The notes under the pieces are model-generated. The model made no database searches. It was not told where the DNA came from and was given only the letters and a program-made list of their open reading frames with translations. A DNA stretch of 25,998 bases from Candidatus Neomicrothrix sp. UBA4542. Lineage in GTDB: Bacteria; Actinomycetota; Acidimicrobiia; Acidimicrobiales; Poriferisodalaceae. Positions 22,376 through 25,998 of this stretch are shown here, piece by piece (position 1 is the first letter of the stretch; every line of letters starts with the position of its first letter). Made by a program: the position numbers and the translations under genes. The stretch spans positions 1 through 25,998 of the forward strand of contig DGLO01000017.1 of the NCBI GenBank assembly GCA_002388005.1. Direction: 5' to 3'.

Positions 22376-24328
22376 GTGACCAACGACCTTCGGACCCGAC
22401 AGATCAACACAATTCGAGCTCTTGCGCTTGATGCAGTGAAGAAAGCAAACAGTGGTCATACGGGGACAGCGATGGCGCTCGCGCCGCTCGCGGATGTGTT
22501 ATTTACGAAGATCCTCAAATACGATGCTGCTGCGCCCATGTGGCCCGATCGCGATCGATTCGTCCTCTCAGCAGGTCACGCTTCGATGCTTTTGTACTCG
22601 ATGCTCTACTTGACCGGGTACGGAATCACCCTCGATGACATTCAGAACTTCCGCCAATGGGGCTCACTTACTCCTGGTCATCCTGAAGTAGGACTTACCC
22701 CTGGGGTCGAAGTAACTACCGGCCCGCTGGGTCAAGGCGTCGCGAACGCGGTCGGGATGGCGCTTGCTGAGCGGCATCTCCGAGCTCGGCTCGGAAGCGA
22801 AATTGTTGACCACCGCACGTGGGCCATTTGCGGTGACGGCGATCTGATGGAAGGGGTAAGCCACGAAGCTGCGAGTCTCGCCGGTCACCAACAACTCGGT
22901 GGCCTAGTCCTCGTATACGACGACAATCAAATAACTATTGACGGACCAACCTCCTTAACGTTCTCTGACGACACCCAGCAGCGCTTCGAGTCCTACGGTT
23001 GGCATGTTCTAGATCTTGGTGAAGCTGCCGAAGACACCGACCGACTTGAGTCGGCTCTTAACGAGGCTGCTGAAATAGCGGATCGACCCTCGTTAGTGAT
23101 CGTGAGAAGTCATATTGGATTTCCTGCGCCCACGGCGGTGGACACGCCTGGAGCCCATGGAGCCATCACCGATGATCAGGAGATTGCGGCCGCAAAGACT
23201 GCCATGGGATTTGATCCTGAAGTCACATTCAGGGTTGATGACGATGTTCTTGAGGCCTACCGGAAGGCTGGCGCTAGAGGGGTTGTACAACACGCCGATT
23301 GGAAACAGCGGGTCGCGGACAGCGACGTTGATCCTGGCTGGATTCAGGCTCTGCTAACAGGAAGCCCTCTACCGAATTGGTCCGATGAATTACCGAACTA
23401 CGAGCCCGGAACCTCAATCGCTACTCGAAACGCGAACAACCACGTTATTGACGCCTTGGTGGATGTAGTCCCCTCGCTGGTGTCAGGATCTGCGGATCTA
23501 ACGGGAAATACCGGCACGAACCTAGCGGCCGAAGCCCTGACTCCCGCCCGACCGGAAGGCCGAAAGCTCTACTACGGGATCCGCGAACATGCGATGGGTA
23601 GTGTCGCTAACGGCATGGCGTTGCATGGTGGCGTGCTTCCCGTTGTCGGAACATTCCTAGTTTTTGCCGATTACATGCGACCGTCTGTGCGTATGGCCGC
23701 GCTCAGTGGCGCCAAAGCAATTTTCGTCTGGAGCCACGATTCCATAGGCGTTGGAGAGGACGGACCAACTCACCAACCTGTAGAACAAGTCGCTTCACTC
23801 AGAGCGATTCCGGACCTCCCAGTGGTGAGACCCGCTGACGCCAACGAAGTATCTCAGACTTGGAATTTCGCCATTGAGAACAACGGTCCGATCGCTGTCA
23901 TTCTCACGCGCCAAAATGTGCCTGTCCTGGAAGGCACCTCCCGTCCGGGCCAAGTTCAACGTGGAGCATATGTGCTCATTGACGCACCCGACCCGGCGGT
24001 GATTCTGGCGGGAACGGGATCAGAAGTTCAGTTGTGTGTCGAAGCCGCGGGCTCTCTTGCGGCTGAAGGAATCGCATCGCGAGTGGTTTCGATGCCGTGC
24101 TGGGAACTTTTCGCCGATCAGGAAGAAACATATCGATTTGAGGTGTTCCCCCCTGGGTTGCCGGTCGTTGGGGTGGAAGCAGGTGTTTCTTTGGGTTGGG
24201 ACCGTTGGGCTGATGTGACCGTGACTATCGATCAGTTCGGCGCTAGTGCGCCAGGTAGCCAAGTCATGGAGGAATTCGGCTTCAGCGCTGCCTCAGTCGA
24301 AGCTGCCGCACGTTCAGTACTTCAATAA
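22376..24328 (+). CDS. tkt: Transketolase
   Basis: A 650-residue thiamine-diphosphate enzyme that transfers two-carbon ketol units between sugar phosphates in the pentose phosphate pathway. The N-terminal cofactor domain has NSGHTGTAMALAPL (25-38), AGHASMLLYSMLYL and the ThDP/metal motif GDGD (153-156) through Asn184 (DDNQITIDG). The middle domain has GIREHAMGSVANGMALHGG, containing the glutamate that activates ThDP, and DSIGVGEDGPTHQPVEQ, the donor/acceptor loop. Length is normal for the family. The GTG start has GGGAGG upstream. The transaldolase gene follows after 19 bp, so the two likely form one transcript. Confidence 0.97.
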   Translation: MTNDLRTRQINTIRALALDAVKKANSGHTGTAMALAPLADVLFTKILKYDAAAPMWPDRDRFVLSAGHASMLLYSMLYLTGYGITLDDIQNFRQWGSLTPGHPEVGLTPGVEVTTGPLGQGVANAVGMALAERHLRARLGSEIVDHRTWAICGDGDLMEGVSHEAASLAGHQQLGGLVLVYDDNQITIDGPTSLTFSDDTQQRFESYGWHVLDLGEAAEDTDRLESALNEAAEIADRPSLVIVRSHIGFPAPTAVDTPGAHGAITDDQEIAAAKTAMGFDPEVTFRVDDDVLEAYRKAGARGVVQHADWKQRVADSDVDPGWIQALLTGSPLPNWSDELPNYEPGTSIATRNANNHVIDALVDVVPSLVSGSADLTGNTGTNLAAEALTPARPEGRKLYYGIREHAMGSVANGMALHGGVLPVVGTFLVFADYMRPSVRMAALSGAKAIFVWSHDSIGVGEDGPTHQPVEQVASLRAIPDLPVVRPADANEVSQTWNFAIENNGPIAVILTRQNVPVLEGTSRPGQVQRGAYVLIDAPDPAVILAGTGSEVQLCVEAAGSLAAEGIASRVVSMPCWELFADQEETYRFEVFPPGLPVVGVEAGVSLGWDRWADVTVTIDQFGASAPGSQVMEEFGFSAASVEAAARSVLQ

Positions 24329-24347
24329 TTCTCGGATTGGACATGGT

Positions 24348-25472
24348 TTGACTACTTCTAACAACTCAAGGAACCGGCTTTCGGCCCTGCATAGCCAACA
24401 AGGTCAAAGCCCTTGGCTCGACAACCTCCGACGCGGTTGGATCACCACAGGGGAATTAGACAAATGGGTGACCTCGGGCATCAGAGGCCTCACCTCAAAC
24501 CCCGCAATTTTCCAAAAAGCGATAGAGGGAAGTGAGGACTACGACGAGCAATTTCGTCAGTTGATCACCGATGGGACCAGCGTTCACGACGCCTACTGGG
24601 ACTTAGTCACCAGCGATATCAGGGGCGCCCTGCGAGCTCTACGACCCGTGTATGAGGCATCACTAGGGACGGACGGATTTGTCTCAGTTGAAGTTGATCC
24701 AGCGTTGGCGAGAGACTCTGATCAAACGGCCACCGCGGCAAGGGCGCTCCATGAGAGGCTCAACGCCCCGAACCTCATGGTCAAAATACCTGGCACTCGC
24801 GAAGGTCTTCCTGCAGTGCGAACGATGATCGGTGAAGCAAGGTCAATCAACGTCACACTGATCTTCTCAGTTCAGCGATACAGCGACGTCATGGAGGCCT
24901 ACATCTCGGGATTGGAAGACGCTGTGGAGGCTGGCTGTGACGACCTTTCCAAGGTCGCTAGCGTCGCATCGTTTTTTATTTCTCGGACCGACACCGAGAT
25001 CGATCGACGCCTAGAGGAGATCGGGAGCGCAGCGGCTCTTTCTTTGCGTGGGAGGACTGCGGTGGCTCAAGCTCAAATCGCCTATCGAACTTTCACCTCG
25101 GTCTTTGCTGGTCCTCGCTGGCAAGCGTTAACCGACAAAGGAGCGCAACTTCAACGACCTCTATGGGCTTCCACAAGCACCAAGAACCCCGACTACTCCG
25201 AGACGCTCTATGTAGATGAGCTAATTGGCCCTAACACGGTCAACACCATGCCTGATAACACCATCGCGGCGTTTACGGAGAACGGAACGGTTGCCCGAAC
25301 AGTTGACTCGGATTTCGCCCGATCTCAAGCGGTTCTTGACGCTGTAACGGACCTCGGTATCGATCTTGATGATGTCGCGGCGGTGCTTGAACAGGAAGGG
25401 GTTGCGTCGTTCGTCAAAAGTTTCGATGAGCTGATCGCGAGTTTGTCAACCAAAGCTCACTCGTTGACTTAA
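24348..25472 (+). CDS. tal: Transaldolase
   Basis: A 374-residue transaldolase of the long actinobacterial type, moving a dihydroxyacetone unit between sugar phosphates. The (beta/alpha)8 barrel includes SPWLDNLRRGW near the N-terminus, SGIRGLTSNPAIF, the Schiff-base Lys146 in LMVKIPGT, NVTLIFSVQRY and the SKVASVASFFISRTDTEID segment. LWASTSTKNPDYSETLYVDEL and GPNTVNTMP complete the site. I chose TTG at 24348, 19 bp after the tkt stop, because the next upstream in-frame starts lie inside tkt. The Shine-Dalgarno is poor (GGA six bases away), so translation may depend on coupling with tkt. Confidence 0.95.
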   Translation: MTTSNNSRNRLSALHSQQGQSPWLDNLRRGWITTGELDKWVTSGIRGLTSNPAIFQKAIEGSEDYDEQFRQLITDGTSVHDAYWDLVTSDIRGALRALRPVYEASLGTDGFVSVEVDPALARDSDQTATAARALHERLNAPNLMVKIPGTREGLPAVRTMIGEARSINVTLIFSVQRYSDVMEAYISGLEDAVEAGCDDLSKVASVASFFISRTDTEIDRRLEEIGSAAALSLRGRTAVAQAQIAYRTFTSVFAGPRWQALTDKGAQLQRPLWASTSTKNPDYSETLYVDELIGPNTVNTMPDNTIAAFTENGTVARTVDSDFARSQAVLDAVTDLGIDLDDVAAVLEQEGVASFVKSFDELIASLSTKAHSLT

Positions 25473-25519
25473 CACCAAGTCGGTTGCAAATCGAAACCGA
25501 CTCCTCTAATTTCGAGCGT

Positions 25520-25978
25520 ATGGTTCAAACCTCCCGGCGGACCGATAGTTGTTCCATTCAAGGCACCCTCGACGTCATCGGCGATCGATGGATACTTCTC
25601 ATTCTTCGGGATTTGTTTCGCGGGGTGCGACGCTTTAGTCAGCTGGAAGAAAACTTGGGGATCGCGAAGAATCTTCTGGCCACTCGCCTTGCCAAACTTG
25701 TGCAGGCCGACATCGTGACCAAGATCCCCTATCAAGACAGACCTGTCCGCCACGAATACCTACTTACTCAGAAAGGTCGCGACCTCTCACCCAGTTTGGT
25801 CGCGTTGATGCGTTGGGGTGATCGCTGGTACAACGATAAAAAACCGCCAACACTCCTTGTTCACTCCGACTGCGGCACTCCTCTTACTCAGCTAACCCAA
25901 TGCCCAGCCTGCGGCGACTCACTTGACCCAGCAGAAATTCGTAGTCGACCAGGCCCAGGCGCGGCCATCAGTTCATGA
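25520..25978 (+). CDS. HxlR-family transcriptional regulator with C-terminal Cys pairs
   Basis: A 152-residue MarR-like winged-helix regulator. The HxlR signature is clear: Cys11 in CSIQGTLDVIGDRWILLILRD, then GVRRFSQLEENLGIAKNLLATRL and the wing EYLLTQKGRDL. The C-terminal tail has DCG and CPACG, a possible zinc ribbon seen in a subset of actinobacterial members. The effector is unknown; HxlR proteins often sense aldehydes or redox state through the N-terminal Cys. The ATG at 25520 matches the usual family start; a TTG at 25484 is possible. It follows tal by 47 bp and might regulate it or the gene at the right edge. Confidence 0.92.
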   Translation: MVQTSRRTDSCSIQGTLDVIGDRWILLILRDLFRGVRRFSQLEENLGIAKNLLATRLAKLVQADIVTKIPYQDRPVRHEYLLTQKGRDLSPSLVALMRWGDRWYNDKKPPTLLVHSDCGTPLTQLTQCPACGDSLDPAEIRSRPGPGAAISS

Positions 25979-25991
25979 CGGCGGAGAAACC

Positions 25992-25998
25992 ATGACTA
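25992..25998 (+). CDS. Possible start of a further gene, cut by the window edge
   Basis: An ATG at 25992 is preceded by GGAG seven bases away, 13 bp after the HxlR stop. Only two codons are visible (Met-Thr), so no product can be named. It suggests the plus-strand operon continues. Confidence 0.35.

Noticed and set aside
24246..24347. Longer transaldolase start inside the transketolase gene
   Set aside because: The extra 34 residues have no similarity to transaldolases and overlap the conserved tkt C-terminus; the TTG at 24348 fits the family start.
1..25998. Mobile elements, prophage, CRISPR array, tRNA or rRNA genes
   Set aside because: No transposase or integrase, no regularly spaced repeats, no cloverleaf-like sequence and no rRNA stretches were seen by eye; the gene content is vertical actinobacterial housekeeping.

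Overview
The window looks like chromosomal DNA of an actinobacterium (Actinomycetota). The main evidence is a complete Pup-proteasome locus (mpa/arc, dop, pup, prcB, prcA, pafA) near a tatA-tatC-helY block and a trmI-type tRNA methyltransferase, the gene neighbourhood known from Mycobacterium and relatives. Base composition looks moderate (by eye in the mid-50s % G+C, not computed), and pafBC is absent from its usual place. This would suit an environmental, possibly marine Acidimicrobiia-type lineage, but that placement is inference. Coding is very dense: many genes overlap by 1-4 bases (ATGA, GTGA, TGATG, TAATG), no gene-free stretch exceeds about 220 bases, and I see no rRNA, tRNA, CRISPR array, insertion sequence or phage.

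Layout. (1) 5-763 (+): crotonase-family enoyl-CoA hydratase, sharing a TTAA stop with the convergent operon. (2) 7887-760 (-): eight-gene, mostly translationally coupled train: small membrane protein, TatA/B, TatC, HelY-type Ski2 helicase, diacylglycerol-kinase C-domain-like protein, two-domain ThyX-like protein, GNAT acetyltransferase, Nudix hydrolase. (3) 7909-8655 (+): glycerophosphodiester phosphodiesterase, divergent from the Tat train with only 21 bp between starts. (4) 16662-8674 (-): mpa, dop, pup, prcB, prcA, pafA, then a DUF3866 protein and signal peptidase I. (5) 16882-17118 (+): a small ferredoxin divergent from mpa. (6) 20669-17182 (-): stand-alone LON substrate-binding-domain protein, three small (putative) membrane proteins, TrmI and a MarP-like membrane serine protease. 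(7) 20791-25978 (+): small DUF6941-like protein, FIST-domain protein, transketolase, transaldolase, HxlR regulator, and the first codons of another gene at the right edge.

How the parts fit. The proteasome operon encodes the whole pupylation cycle: the tag (Pup), ligase (PafA), depupylase (Dop), unfoldase ring (Mpa) and 20S core (PrcA/PrcB). Pup here ends in Gly-Gly-Glu, so it is ligase-ready without deamidation by Dop. The flanking genes lean toward protein export and envelope maintenance (Tat, signal peptidase I, MarP-like protease). Transketolase and transaldolase form the non-oxidative pentose phosphate branch.

I see no convincing undescribed defence or mobile system. The points most worth a second look are the two-domain ThyX-like protein whose signature motif appears split between its halves, the kinase-less lipid-kinase-like protein beside it, the attachment of lepB and DUF3866 to the proteasome operon, and the MarP/TrmI/small-membrane-protein operon.
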